A stretch of DNA of 25,540 nt from Bordetella parapertussis (lineage in GTDB: Bacteria; Pseudomonadota; Gammaproteobacteria; Burkholderiales; Burkholderiaceae_C). Shown here in pieces: positions 6,891 through 15,666 of the stretch. The translations under genes and the position numbers were made by a program. Each line of letters begins with the position of its first letter. Position 1 is the stretch's first letter. Under the pieces are notes generated by a model. It was not told where the DNA came from. It did no database searches and worked only from the letters and a program-made list of their open reading frames with translations. The DNA is taken from positions 1 to 25,540 of the forward strand of contig CAMDAN010000026.1 in assembly GCA_945888535.1 (NCBI GenBank), given 5' to 3'.

Positions 6891-9128
6891 TTGCTCGATG
6901 AAATCGAGGGTGCAGTACAGGGTCATCGCGACGGTCACGGCTTCATTTCGCGTGATGACGGCGGCCCCGATATTTATTTGCCACCCAACGAAATGCGCGC
7001 CGTTTTGCACAAAGATCGTGTCAAGGCCCGCATCGTGCGAAGTGACAGAAAAGGACGCCCTGAAGGCCGTGTGGTTGAAATCATTGAACGTTCTTTTCAG
7101 CCCATTATTGGCAGACTCTTGCAAGAAAGTGGTGTCTGGTTGGTGGCTCCTGAGGACAAGCGTTACGGACAAGATGTCTTGATCCCGCGCGGTGGTATTG
7201 GAAACGCCAAAACAGGTCAGGTGGTGGTGGTTGAGTTGGTAGAACCGCCGGCGCTTTTTGGGCAACCGGTGGGACGTGTGAAAGAAGTGTTGGGCGAAGT
7301 GGATGACCCGGGTATGGAGATTGAGATTGCGGTGCGCAAATACAGCGTCCCCCATGAATTTTCATTTGCTTGCACCGCCTTATCAAAAACTTTACCCGAT
7401 GCGGTCAGGCCCCAGGATCACGCCAATCGCATTGACTTAACGGATATTCCATTGGTCACGATTGATGGCGAAGATGCGCGTGATTTTGATGATGCAGTTT
7501 ACTGTGAACCTACCACCCAAGGCCGTGGCAAGTCGGCAACCAAAGGCTGGCGTTTGTTGGTCGCCATTGCCGATGTCAGTCATTATGTGGAGACGGGTTC
7601 TGCCATTGACATTGACGCGTATGACCGCGCAACCAGCGTGTATTTTCCGCGCCGTGTTATTCCCATGTTGCCCGAAAAGCTCTCGAACGGCTTGTGCTCT
7701 TTGAAGCCTGAGGTCGAACGCCTGTGCATGGTGTGTGACATGTTTGTGAGCCTCGAGGGAGAGGTCGAGGCTTACCAGTTTTACCCCGCAGTGATGTGGA
7801 GCCATGCGCGATTTACTTATACCGAAGTTGCTGCGATTTTGGGTAATACCCGTGGGCCTGAAGCTATCAAGCGCAAAGAGCGCGTTGGCGATTTACTCAA
7901 TCTGCATGGGGTGTTTGAGTCGCTTCAAAAGTCCCGCAAAAAGCGAGGCGCGGTGGACTTTGAGACGACCGAGACACAAATCGTTTGTGACGAAAACGGT
8001 CGTATCGAAAAAATTATCCCCCGTACCCGAAATGTGGCCCATCGGGTGATTGAGGAAGCCATGTTGGCAGCCAATGTGTGCAGTGCTGACTTCATTGCAC
8101 AAAGCAAACACGCAGGCTTGTTTCGCGTTCACGAAGGCCCCACTCCTGAGAAAAAAGAAATTCTGCGTGGTTACCTTAAGGCCACCGGTTTGGGCATGAC
8201 GATCAGTGACGATCCCAAGCCCGGTGAGTTTCAAGCGATTGCGGAAGCGACCAAAGACCGCCCGGACGCCATGCAGATTCATTCGATGCTGCTACGCTCT
8301 ATGCAGCAAGCGATCTATACGCCGATTAACAGTGGACATTTTGGTTTGGCCTTTGACGCCTACACCCACTTTACGAGCCCTATCAGGCGCTACCCGGATT
8401 TATTGGTTCACCGCGTTATCAAAGCGATCCTTCAAAAGTCGCGTTACCAATTGCCGGCTTTGCCTCCGCCTGGCGAAGCCCACGCCAAATTGGCTCGCAG
8501 GCTTGAAAAAGGAGCCGCTGCGAAAGGTATTTCTTCTGCGGTAAAACCTGTCAAGCTCAACGCGGAAAATACCGCATGGCAAGCGGCAGGCTTGCATTGC
8601 AGCGCCAATGAGCGCCGTGCCGATGAAGCCAGTCGCGATGTCGAGGCTTGGCTTAAATGCAAATACATGTACGAGCATTTGGGGGAAGAGTATTCCGGCG
8701 TGGTGACTTCAGCGACATCCTTTGGTCTTTTCGTGACGCTGGACGCGATGTTTGTAGAAGGCCTGGTGCACATCACTGAGCTGGGAGGTGAGTATTTCCG
8801 CTTTGATGAGTTGCGCCAAGAGTTGCGTGGTGAACGCACCGGAATTCGCTACGCCATCGGTACGCGGGTCCAAATCCAAGTCAGTCGAGTTGATTTAGAT
8901 GGTCGAAAAATTGATTTTCGTTTGGTGCATGCGGGCCAAGATTTGCCACTGCGGCCTCTCAATGAGAAAAGCGTCTCAAAAGTTCGATCAAAGCAAGACC
9001 GGCCTGGTCGCGAAGGTAATCCAAGAAACAAATCACCTTCAGCGGCTCAGCCCAAAACAGCGAAAGCCCGCGGTGCAAAGCCAGTAAAAACGGCAGCTAA
9101 AAGCAAGCCTGCGAAAAAGAGGCGCTAA
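6891..9128 (+). CDS. rnr: Ribonuclease R
   Basis: A 3'-to-5' exoribonuclease of the RNB family, 745 residues from the TTG at 6891. Cold-shock domains begin at once (EGAVQGHRDGHGFI, then VGRLLQE-type segments). The RNB catalytic motif DGEDARDFDDAVY supplies the metal-binding aspartates, and FTSPIRRYPDLLVHR is the conserved late RNB motif. An S1 domain (YSGVVTSATSFGLFVTL) and a Lys/Ala-rich basic tail follow. RNase R degrades structured RNA and helps RNA quality control. The N-terminal winged-helix domain of E. coli RNase R is absent; tRNA-Leu occupies that space on the other strand. The start is uncertain: GTG 6816 lies inside the tRNA, TTG 6891 has no Shine-Dalgarno, and the only purine-rich site (6849-6858) faces an in-frame ATC at 6864. 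The 3' end abuts the convergent Nudix gene. Confidence 0.93.
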   Translation: MLDEIEGAVQGHRDGHGFISRDDGGPDIYLPPNEMRAVLHKDRVKARIVRSDRKGRPEGRVVEIIERSFQPIIGRLLQESGVWLVAPEDKRYGQDVLIPRGGIGNAKTGQVVVVELVEPPALFGQPVGRVKEVLGEVDDPGMEIEIAVRKYSVPHEFSFACTALSKTLPDAVRPQDHANRIDLTDIPLVTIDGEDARDFDDAVYCEPTTQGRGKSATKGWRLLVAIADVSHYVETGSAIDIDAYDRATSVYFPRRVIPMLPEKLSNGLCSLKPEVERLCMVCDMFVSLEGEVEAYQFYPAVMWSHARFTYTEVAAILGNTRGPEAIKRKERVGDLLNLHGVFESLQKSRKKRGAVDFETTETQIVCDENGRIEKIIPRTRNVAHRVIEEAMLAANVCSADFIAQSKHAGLFRVHEGPTPEKKEILRGYLKATGLGMTISDDPKPGEFQAIAEATKDRPDAMQIHSMLLRSMQQAIYTPINSGHFGLAFDAYTHFTSPIRRYPDLLVHRVIKAILQKSRYQLPALPPPGEAHAKLARRLEKGAAAKGISSAVKPVKLNAENTAWQAAGLHCSANERRADEASRDVEAWLKCKYMYEHLGEEYSGVVTSATSFGLFVTLDAMFVEGLVHITELGGEYFRFDELRQELRGERTGIRYAIGTRVQIQVSRVDLDGRKIDFRLVHAGQDLPLRPLNEKSVSKVRSKQDRPGREGNPRNKSPSAAQPKTAKARGAKPVKTAAKSKPAKKRR

Positions 9129-9671
9129 CTAAATGTCCAACACATGAAAGCCAAACGATCCGGCTTTGCGGTCAGCGAAAAAGCGTTCTAGCGTTTCTTT
9201 GACCGTTCGAAAGGCCAGTTCGTCCCAAGGAATATCCACCTCTGAAAACAGCATTGCTTCTTGGGTTTCTACTCCTGGTTGGAATTGATCGCTGGTGAGT
9301 TGGGCTCGGTAGAACAGATGGACTTGACCCACCCGAGCTACATTGACCAGTGAAAAAAGTTCTTGCATTTCAAATTGTGCACCGGCTTCTTCATCGGTCT
9401 CTCGCGCTGCGCCTTGCGCGGTGGTTTCACCCATTTCCATGAACCCCGCTGGCAAGGTCCACTTGCCAAAACGCGGTTCAATATTGCGCTTACACAGCAG
9501 TACTTTGTCTCCCCAAACAGGGATGGTTCCCACCACGTTCAAGGGGTTGACGTAATGGATGGTTTTGCATTGTGGGCAAACCGCCCGTATTTTGGTGTCG
9601 CCATCATCCGGAATGCGGTGCTCTACCGCCGTGCCGCATTGTTTGCAGTGTTTGATGGGGGAGGGCGTCAT
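9129..9671 (-). CDS. Nudix hydrolase with N-terminal zinc ribbon
   Basis: A 180-residue protein. An N-terminal zinc ribbon has C9, C12, C32 and C35 (HCKQC and VCPQC), and the Nudix box GX5EX7REUXEEXGU is present as G75, E81, R89-E90, E93-E94 and G96. Proteins of this layout hydrolyse nucleoside diphosphate derivatives, often ADP-ribose or NADH-like dinucleotides, using Mg ions bound by the Nudix glutamates. The exact substrate is not determined. No good Shine-Dalgarno precedes the ATG. It is the last gene of a minus-strand set with the FAH-family hydrolase 19 bases upstream. Its stop codon directly abuts the rnr stop, so the two genes converge with no spacer and no visible terminator. Confidence 0.92.
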   Translation of the reverse strand: MTPSPIKHCKQCGTAVEHRIPDDGDTKIRAVCPQCKTIHYVNPLNVVGTIPVWGDKVLLCKRNIEPRFGKWTLPAGFMEMGETTAQGAARETDEEAGAQFEMQELFSLVNVARVGQVHLFYRAQLTSDQFQPGVETQEAMLFSEVDIPWDELAFRTVKETLERFFADRKAGSFGFHVLDI

Positions 9672-9690
9672 AAGTCTGATCTGTAATGGG

Positions 9691-10386
9691 TCAAATGATA
9701 TGGACGTGGATACTTGTCAATCCACTGATCTCACCAAACAGGCGGTCGCCCGCAACCACCGCACCGACACCCTCTGGCGTTCCTGTATAGATTAAGTCGC
9801 CACTTTGTAGCTCCCAAGCGGTTGAAAGCTGTTCAATGGTTTCAGCAATATTCCAGATCAATTGCGATACGTTGCTGCGCTGGCGGTCTTGGCCGTTGAC
9901 TTGTAATGAAATGCTGGCTTGTTCAATCGCCTTGACGTCCTGGGCCCGGGTAATCGGGCCGATAGGGGCCGAGTGGTCAAAGCCTTTCCCAATACACCAA
10001 GGCCGACTTTGTTTCTTCATGTCGTTTTGGAGGTCGCGCCGCGTCATATCCAAACCAACAGCGTACCCATAAATATGTTCAAACGCGTGAGCCGCTGGGA
10101 TGTTTTTACCGCCTTTGCCAATGGCAACCACCAATTCAATTTCGTGGTGTAAGTTGGTAGTGAGGCTAGGGTAGGGCATGAGCGCTGGTTGACCTGGCAA
10201 TGCCACCAAAACAGCATCCGCTGGCTTCATGAAGAAGAACGGGGCCTCGCGACCTGTTCCGCCCATTTCTTTGGCGTGTTCGGCGTAGTTTCTTCCTACA
10301 CAGTAAATACGGTGAACCGGAAAAACCGCGTTTAACCCTACAACAGGAACCGAAACTTGGGGAGCAGCTGGAAAAACGGTGGCCAT
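9691..10386 (-). CDS. Fumarylacetoacetate hydrolase (FAH) family protein, possible fumarylpyruvate hydrolase
   Basis: A 231-residue FAH-superfamily protein. IYCVGRNYAEHAKEMG, then FFFMKPADAVL and the metal-binding HHEIELVVAIGKGG are typical, as are YGYAVGLDMTRRDLQ and the C-terminal GDLIYTGTPEGVG. The size and the YAEHAKEMG and KKQSRPWCIGKGFDHSAP segments resemble fumarylpyruvate/acylpyruvate hydrolases, which cleave C-C bonds at the end of gentisate-type aromatic degradation. No other gentisate gene is nearby, so a general acylpyruvase or oxaloacetate-type activity is equally possible. I prefer the ATG at 10386 because AAGGA is 7 bases upstream; the ATG two codons earlier is too close to it. 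The ABM gene ends 13 bases upstream on the same strand. Confidence 0.88.
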   Translation of the reverse strand: MATVFPAAPQVSVPVVGLNAVFPVHRIYCVGRNYAEHAKEMGGTGREAPFFFMKPADAVLVALPGQPALMPYPSLTTNLHHEIELVVAIGKGGKNIPAAHAFEHIYGYAVGLDMTRRDLQNDMKKQSRPWCIGKGFDHSAPIGPITRAQDVKAIEQASISLQVNGQDRQRSNVSQLIWNIAETIEQLSTAWELQSGDLIYTGTPEGVGAVVAGDRLFGEISGLTSIHVHII

Positions 10387-10399
10387 GAGCATATCCTTT

Positions 10400-10702
10400 T
10401 TAAGCAGATTTGGTGATCAGCTCGAAGTGTTCGACGACGGGAGGACTCGCAAAAAATGGCCCGACAATCGCTCGCCAAGCCGGAAAAGCAGCAGATTGGC
10501 GAAAGTCGATGGTGTGATTTTCCAGCGTAGTCCAAAAAATCTGTAGCACGTAACGCTCTGGATTTTCGATGCCTTTGTTGACCTTGAATCCCTCAAAGCC
10601 TTTGGCCTGCGAGATCACTTGTGCAATGCCCTGTTCGATGGCCTGCTCAAATGCTGCGTTCTGGCCGGGATGAATGCGAATATCGGCAATTTCAAGAATC
10701 AT
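10400..10702 (-). CDS. Antibiotic biosynthesis monooxygenase (ABM) domain protein
   Basis: A 100-residue ferredoxin-fold ABM protein: MILEIADIRIHPGQ at the N-terminus, FEQAIEQGIAQVISQAKGFEGFKV in the middle, then a strand with ERYVLQIFWTTLENHTIDF and a C-terminal VEHFELI. Such small dimeric proteins act as quinol-type monooxygenases, heme-degradation-like enzymes or simple stress proteins; the sequence does not say which. GGAG lies 10 bases before the ATG. It is the first gene of a three-gene minus-strand set with the FAH hydrolase and the Nudix hydrolase, and is divergent from pgeF. Confidence 0.87.
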   Translation of the reverse strand: MILEIADIRIHPGQNAAFEQAIEQGIAQVISQAKGFEGFKVNKGIENPERYVLQIFWTTLENHTIDFRQSAAFPAWRAIVGPFFASPPVVEHFELITKSA

Positions 10703-10760
10703 GGTGAAAAGACTCCAAAGGTAGTTGGTTCAAGATCAAGTCTCTATTATCCTTGAGGGT

Positions 10761-11582
10761 ATGCGCTTTTCCACTCAAGACCTTGCAGATGCATTTGAAG
10801 ACGGTTTTCAAGCGCCGTCGGATTGGCTGAGACCGCAATGGCCTGTGCCGGCGAACGTTCGATCCCTGTGTACGACTCGCGCAGGCGGCAGCTCTAAGTC
10901 GCCCTTTGACACTTTCAATTTGGGCCTGCATGTGGGTGATAACGATGCCGATGTTCTGCGAAACCGATCATTGCTGCAATCGACGCTTTTAGCACGGCCT
11001 GTTTTTATGCAACAGGTGCACGGCACTGCTGTCTTAGAAATCAATGGTCAAACGCCGGATGGGTTGCAAGCGGACGGGAGTTTTACCCAACAATCGGGCG
11101 TAGCTTGCACCATGATGGTGGCGGATTGTTTGCCGATTTTGCTTTGCGATAACAAAGGAACCCAAGTGGCCGCCGTGCATGCCGGTTGGCGTGGGCTCGC
11201 TGGGGCCAATGGACACGGCATCATTGAGGCCGCCCGGAGTGTTTTTGAATGTGAAGCAGAAAACCTGTTGGTCTGGCTTGGCCCCTGTATTGGGCCGACT
11301 GCGTTTGAGGTGGGAGAAGAGGTTCGCGAAGCTTTTGTCCAAACATCGCCTAGATCTGCTTCTGCATTTAAGACGCTTGGCAACGCTAAATGGCTCGCAG
11401 ACTTGCCCGCACTGGCCCGCCAACGCCTGAGCGCTTTAGGAATCACACAGGTTTATGGCAATGACAGCAGCAAAGCGTGGTGTACCGTAAGCAATCCCTC
11501 ACGGTTCTTTTCGTACCGTCGGGACGGCGTCTGCGGCCGGTTCGCTGCTTGTGTTTGGTTGGACGGGAAGAGCCTCGCCTGA
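10761..11582 (+). CDS. pgeF: Peptidoglycan editing factor PgeF (multicopper polyphenol oxidase/laccase family)
   Basis: A 273-residue YfiH/PgeF protein. Conserved motifs are RSLCTTRAGGSS, NLGLHVGDN, MQQVHG, VADCLPILL and VHAGWRG. The metal site is H87, C123 and H140 in this numbering. CTVSNPSRFFSYRRDGVCGRFAACVWL ends the fold. In E. coli the protein removes wrongly built muropeptide precursors (L-Ser in place of L-Ala); family members also show oxidase and purine-nucleoside activity. I prefer the ATG at 10761, preceded closely by GAGG; the frame also opens at a TTG at 10725 with AAAGG before it, which would add 12 residues. Its last 84 bases overlap, antisense, the small membrane protein gene that converges on it. 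Confidence 0.92.
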   Translation: MRFSTQDLADAFEDGFQAPSDWLRPQWPVPANVRSLCTTRAGGSSKSPFDTFNLGLHVGDNDADVLRNRSLLQSTLLARPVFMQQVHGTAVLEINGQTPDGLQADGSFTQQSGVACTMMVADCLPILLCDNKGTQVAAVHAGWRGLAGANGHGIIEAARSVFECEAENLLVWLGPCIGPTAFEVGEEVREAFVQTSPRSASAFKTLGNAKWLADLPALARQRLSALGITQVYGNDSSKAWCTVSNPSRFFSYRRDGVCGRFAACVWLDGKSLA

Positions 11583-11831
11583 AGCTTCTTGTTTTTCGCG
11601 CTCGCGAATAGCCCGTTTGCGACCAGGCGAGCCCATGAAATACAGAAGCAAACCAATGGGTAAAACGCCATACAGCACAAAGGTCATGAGGGCGCCGAGG
11701 AGGGTGCCGTTGCTGTTCGTGGCCTCGGCGACTGCCATCATCAAAGCGACATAAATCCAAGCGATAGGGATGATGTACATCAAAGTTCCGTTCAGGTTAC
11801 GTTTTTCGGAAGCGTCAAACCGTGTCAGCAT
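11499..11831 (-). CDS. Small conserved-looking membrane protein of unknown function
   Basis: I do not recognise a named family. From the ATG at 11831 it has 110 residues. Two hydrophobic segments, LMYIIPIAWIYVALMMAVAEA (about 17-37) and LLGALMTFVLYGVLPIGLLLYF (about 44-65), are followed by the basic stretch GSPGRKRAIRERE and a Pro/Ala/Glu-rich hydrophilic tail. It is therefore a likely inner-membrane protein with two helices and a cytoplasmic tail. The frame also opens at a TTG at 11876; neither start has a clear Shine-Dalgarno. The gene is divergent from phaC and its 3' end overlaps the end of pgeF by 84 bases. The hydrophobic pattern and overlap with only the tail support a real gene. Confidence 0.7.
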   Translation of the reverse strand: MLTRFDASEKRNLNGTLMYIIPIAWIYVALMMAVAEATNSNGTLLGALMTFVLYGVLPIGLLLYFMGSPGRKRAIREREKQEASGEALPVQPNTSSEPAADAVPTVRKEP

Positions 11832-11899
11832 ATCGTAGGGTATCGGCTGAGATACTCTAGGGTTATTGACATTCAAGATGCGAATGATACGGAGAAACG

Positions 11900-13621
11900 A
11901 TGAAAAAAACAGAAGACAACGTTTGGGCCCAAGCTGCCGCCCAATTTCAGGAAAACTTAAACCATAGCTGGACTAAAGCGCTGACTAATTTTCAGGGCGT
12001 AGGAGCAGCCGCATCACCCGATGCCAGTCACCCCGCCTTGCATTTCTCGACTGAAAAACTGGAAAGCCTGCGCGAGTCCTATTTAAAAGACGCAACGGCG
12101 TTGATGGCTGAAAACTGGGTTTCAGGAAAGATGGAACTCCAAGATAAAAGGTTTGCTTCTCCGGCTTGGGCGGAGAATCCCTTGGCGGCGTTTTCTGCTG
12201 CGGTTTATCTCCTGAACACCCGAACCATGCTGGGCTTGGCGGATGCGGTGGACTCCGACCCCAAAACCCGCAACCGGGTGCGCTTTGCGGTGGAGCAGTG
12301 CATGGCCGCGGCTGCGCCTAGTAACTTCTTGGCCTTCAATGCAGATGCCCAGAAAAAGGCGATCGACACCAAGGGCGAAAGTATCGCCATGGGTATCAAA
12401 AACCTTTTGCATGACGTTCAACAAGGCCATGTGTCGATGACCGATGAGAGCTTGTTTACCGTGGGCAAAAATGTAGCCACCACGGAGGGTGCCGTTGTTT
12501 TTGAAAACGAATATTTTCAACTGCTTGAATACAAACCTTTAACCGCCAAAGTGTTTGAGAAGCCTTTTTTATTGGTGCCGCCCTGTATCAATAAGTATTA
12601 CATCCTAGACCTGCAGCCTGAGAATTCACTGGTTCGGTATGCCGTGGCCCAAGGCCACCGAACGTTTGTGGTGAGCTGGCGCAATCCGGATGCGAGCTTG
12701 GCTATCAAATCGTGGGACAACTATATTGAAGACGCTTTAATCAAAGCGATCCATGTGACCCGTGACATTGCAGGTAAACCTGCCGAAGATGAATCGATCA
12801 ACGCCTTGGGTTTCTGTGTGGGCGGAACCATGCTGACGACTGCGCTGGCAGTGTTAGCCGCCAGAGGCGAAAAGCCAGTTCATAGCGTGACGCTGTTAAC
12901 TACGCTGATCGACTTTACCGATTCGGGCATTTTAGATGTCTTTATTGATGAAGCGTTTGTTAAATTTCGCGAGCAAGAAATGGGCAAAGGCGGTTTGATG
13001 AAGGGCAAAGACCTGGCTTCGACCTTTAGCTTCTTGCGCCCTAACGATTTGGTTTGGAACTATGTGGTGGGCAACTACTTGAAGGGCGAAACCCCGCCGC
13101 CCTTTGATTTGTTGTACTGGAATTCGGATGCAACCAATTTGCCTGGCCCGTATTACGCGTGGTACTTGCGCAATACCTATCTTGAAAACAACCTCATCAA
13201 GCCCGGCGTTACGGAGGTATGCGGTGAAAAAATTGACTTGCGCCTCCTGGATATGCCGTTTTATTTGTACGGTTCGCGCGAAGACCATATTGTTCCGATC
13301 GAGGGCTCGTATGCCTCCACCCAAGTCATTCCAGGCAAAAAACGCTTCGTCATGGGGGCGTCAGGCCACATCGCTGGCGTGATTAACCCTCCCGCCAAAA
13401 ACAAACGTAGCCATTGGATTCGGACCGATGGCAAGTTACCCAAGAGCCATGTTGAATGGCTCAAAGGAGCAAAAGAGCATCCCGGAAGCTGGTGGACGGA
13501 CTGGTCCCTCTGGCTTAAAGGAAATGCGGGTAAGCAGGTGGCTGCACCCAAAATTTATGGTCGCGGTAAGTACAAGGTGCTGATGCCAGCACCGGGTAAT
13601 TACGTACTCGCTAAGGCCTAA
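11900..13621 (+). CDS. phaC: Class I poly(3-hydroxyalkanoate) synthase PhaC
   Basis: A 573-residue class I PHA synthase. It polymerises (R)-3-hydroxyacyl-CoA, mainly 3-hydroxybutyryl-CoA, into polyester on the granule surface. The lipase-like box GFCVGG holds the nucleophile C306. The other triad members are D462 (YGSREDHIVP) and H490 (GASGHIAGV). The PHA-synthase segments FLLVPPCINKYYILDLQP and FVVSWRNPD are present, and the length is near the 589 of Cupriavidus PhaC. GGAG lies 6 bases before the ATG. It leads the phaC-phaA-phaB operon, with phaA 72 bases downstream. It is divergent from the small membrane protein gene, so promoters for both lie in 11832-11899, but no clear -35/-10 pair can be named there. 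Confidence 0.98.
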   Translation: MKKTEDNVWAQAAAQFQENLNHSWTKALTNFQGVGAAASPDASHPALHFSTEKLESLRESYLKDATALMAENWVSGKMELQDKRFASPAWAENPLAAFSAAVYLLNTRTMLGLADAVDSDPKTRNRVRFAVEQCMAAAAPSNFLAFNADAQKKAIDTKGESIAMGIKNLLHDVQQGHVSMTDESLFTVGKNVATTEGAVVFENEYFQLLEYKPLTAKVFEKPFLLVPPCINKYYILDLQPENSLVRYAVAQGHRTFVVSWRNPDASLAIKSWDNYIEDALIKAIHVTRDIAGKPAEDESINALGFCVGGTMLTTALAVLAARGEKPVHSVTLLTTLIDFTDSGILDVFIDEAFVKFREQEMGKGGLMKGKDLASTFSFLRPNDLVWNYVVGNYLKGETPPPFDLLYWNSDATNLPGPYYAWYLRNTYLENNLIKPGVTEVCGEKIDLRLLDMPFYLYGSREDHIVPIEGSYASTQVIPGKKRFVMGASGHIAGVINPPAKNKRSHWIRTDGKLPKSHVEWLKGAKEHPGSWWTDWSLWLKGNAGKQVAAPKIYGRGKYKVLMPAPGNYVLAKA

Positions 13622-13693
13622 ATCGCTCATGAATTAGGGCATCATGGATTGCCTGGTTCGCAACATTAGAAAATCAATCATCGGAGTTTAGAT

Positions 13694-14872
13694 ATGGAAA
13701 ATATTGTTATCGTTGCGGCAACCCGCACTGCGGTTGGTAAATTTGGCGGCAGCTTGTCCAAAGTTCCCGCCCCTGAATTGGGCGCCGCTGTGATTCGCAA
13801 TTTACTAGAGCGCACCAAGCTGGGCGCCGACCAAATTGGTGAGGTCATCATGGGCCAGGTACTGGCTGCCGGATCCGGCCAAAACCCAGCCCGCCAATCG
13901 CTTATTAAAAGCGGCGTAGCCAAAGAAACCCCCGCTCTTACGATCAACGCTGTTTGCGGCTCTGGCTTGAAGGCCGTGATGCTTGCGGCCCAGGCGGTTG
14001 CCTATGGCGACAGCGATATTGTGATTGCCGGTGGACAAGAGAACATGAGCGCCTCGCCCCACGTGTTGATGGGCAGTCGCGACGGCCAACGCATGGGCAA
14101 CTGGAACATGGTGGACTCGATGATTGTCGATGGCCTGTGGGACGTTTACAACCAATACCATATGGGTATCACCGCAGAGAACGTTGCCAAAGCCCACGGC
14201 ATCAGCCGCGATATGCAAGACGCCTTAGCCTTAGCCAGCCAGCAAAAAGCCGCTGCGGCCCAAGACGCCGGCAAGTTCGTAGATGAAATCGTTCCCTTTA
14301 GCATCGCTCAGAAAAAGGGCGACCCTTTGATTTTTTCTGCTGACGAATTTATCAACCGTAAATCTAGCGCGGAAGTTTTGGCGGGTCTTCGCCCAGCTTT
14401 TGATAAGGCGGGAGGAGTCACTGCAGGAAACGCATCTGGAATTAACGACGGCGCAGCTGCGGTGATGGTCATGACTGAGAAAAAAGCCGCTGCTTTGGGT
14501 TTGACTCCTTTGGGCCGAATTGCGAGTTTTGCCACCAGCGGCTTAGATCCCGCCATGATGGGCATGGGCCCGGTGCCTGCATCACAAAAAGCTTTAGCGC
14601 GCGCTGGCTGGAAAGCGCAAGATTTAGATTTGTTAGAAATTAACGAAGCCTTCGCCGCCCAAGCTTGTGCAGTTAACCAGCAAATGGGCTGGGATACCTC
14701 CAAGGTCAATGTCAACGGCGGCGCGATTGCGATTGGCCACCCCATCGGAGCGTCTGGTTGCCGTATTTTGGTCACCCTGCTTCACGAGATGCAACGCCGC
14801 AACGCCAAAAAAGGAATTGCCAGTTTGTGTATTGGCGGAGGTATGGGCGTGGCCCTCACCATCGAGCGTTAA
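13694..14872 (+). CDS. phaA: Acetyl-CoA acetyltransferase (beta-ketothiolase) PhaA
   Basis: A 392-residue thiolase that condenses two acetyl-CoA to acetoacetyl-CoA, the first step of PHB synthesis. The acyl-enzyme cysteine is C88 (NAVCGSGLKAV). NEAFAAQA, the histidine H349 in GGAIAIGHPIGASG and the second cysteine C379 in CIGGGMG complete the active site. Length and motifs match biosynthetic thiolases such as Zoogloea PhaA (392 residues). CGGAG is about 9 bases before the ATG. It sits between phaC (72-base gap) and phaB (46-base gap), in the order C-A-B used by Cupriavidus. Confidence 0.97.
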   Translation: MENIVIVAATRTAVGKFGGSLSKVPAPELGAAVIRNLLERTKLGADQIGEVIMGQVLAAGSGQNPARQSLIKSGVAKETPALTINAVCGSGLKAVMLAAQAVAYGDSDIVIAGGQENMSASPHVLMGSRDGQRMGNWNMVDSMIVDGLWDVYNQYHMGITAENVAKAHGISRDMQDALALASQQKAAAAQDAGKFVDEIVPFSIAQKKGDPLIFSADEFINRKSSAEVLAGLRPAFDKAGGVTAGNASGINDGAAAVMVMTEKKAAALGLTPLGRIASFATSGLDPAMMGMGPVPASQKALARAGWKAQDLDLLEINEAFAAQACAVNQQMGWDTSKVNVNGGAIAIGHPIGASGCRILVTLLHEMQRRNAKKGIASLCIGGGMGVALTIER

Positions 14873-14918
14873 TTTTTAAGTATTTTTTTAGTAAGTCAAA
14901 AAAGAAAGAGGAGACACT

Positions 14919-15656
14919 ATGAGTCAAAAAGTAGCCTACGTTACCGGTGGTATGGGTGGTATCGGTACCGCCATCTGCCACCGCCTTCACAAAGACGGCT
15001 TTAAAGTCATCGCAGGTTGCGGACCCACACGAGACCATGTGAAATGGATCGCCGAGCAGGCCGCCTTGGGTTACACGTTTTACGCCTCCGCAGGCAACGT
15101 CGGCGATTGGGACTCCACAGTAGAGGCTTTCACCAAAACAAAAGCGGAACATGGAACCATTGACGTGCTCGTCAACAACGCAGGCATTACGCGCGATCGG
15201 ATGTTTCTCAAGATGAGCCGCGAAGACTGGGACATGGTCATTGAAACCAACCTCAACAGCATGTTCAATGTCACCAAACAAGTGGTTGCAGACATGGTTG
15301 AAAAAGGGTGGGGTCGGATCATTAATATTTCTTCTGTTAACGGAGAAAAAGGCCAAGCTGGTCAAACCAATTACTCCGCTGCTAAAGCCGGTATGCATGG
15401 TTTCTCCATGGCCTTGGCACAAGAACTAGCGACCAAAGGCGTGACTGTGAATACGGTGAGCCCGGGCTACATCGGTACCGACATGGTCAAGGCCATTCGC
15501 GAAGATGTCTTGGCAAAAATTGTGGCTACGGTTCCAGTCAAGCGTTTGGGCGAGCCCAGCGAAATTGCTTCCATCATTGCCTGGCTGGCATCTGAAGAAG
15601 GCGGCTACGCTACTGGCGCAGACTTCTCAGTCAACGGCGGCTTGCACATGGGATAA
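14919..15656 (+). CDS. phaB: Acetoacetyl-CoA reductase PhaB
   Basis: A 245-residue SDR that reduces acetoacetyl-CoA to (R)-3-hydroxybutyryl-CoA with NADPH. The cofactor motif is TGGMGGIG (9-16) and NNAGITRD follows at 86-93. Catalytic residues are S138/S139 in IINISSVNG, Y152 and K156 (YSAAK). The PhaB signature GEKGQAGQTNYSAAKAG is intact and the C-terminus is NGGLHMG, as in Cupriavidus PhaB. GAGGAG is a strong ribosome-binding site 7 bases before the ATG. It is the last gene of the phaCAB operon; a GC-rich hairpin lies just after its stop, facing the convergent TauE-type gene. Confidence 0.98.
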   Translation: MSQKVAYVTGGMGGIGTAICHRLHKDGFKVIAGCGPTRDHVKWIAEQAALGYTFYASAGNVGDWDSTVEAFTKTKAEHGTIDVLVNNAGITRDRMFLKMSREDWDMVIETNLNSMFNVTKQVVADMVEKGWGRIINISSVNGEKGQAGQTNYSAAKAGMHGFSMALAQELATKGVTVNTVSPGYIGTDMVKAIREDVLAKIVATVPVKRLGEPSEIASIIAWLASEEGGYATGADFSVNGGLHMG

Positions 15657-15666
15657 CGGTAAAGGT

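Noticed and set aside
7749..7772. AGCCTCGA/TCGAGGCT inverted repeat in rnr
   Set aside because: An 8-bp dyad with an 8-base spacer is near chance level and lies in conserved coding sequence.
11866..11899. Consensus TTGACA (11866-11871) as a phaC -35 box
   Set aside because: A -10 at normal spacing would overlap the ribosome-binding site and put the transcript start at the ATG, which conflicts with the clear GGAG site.
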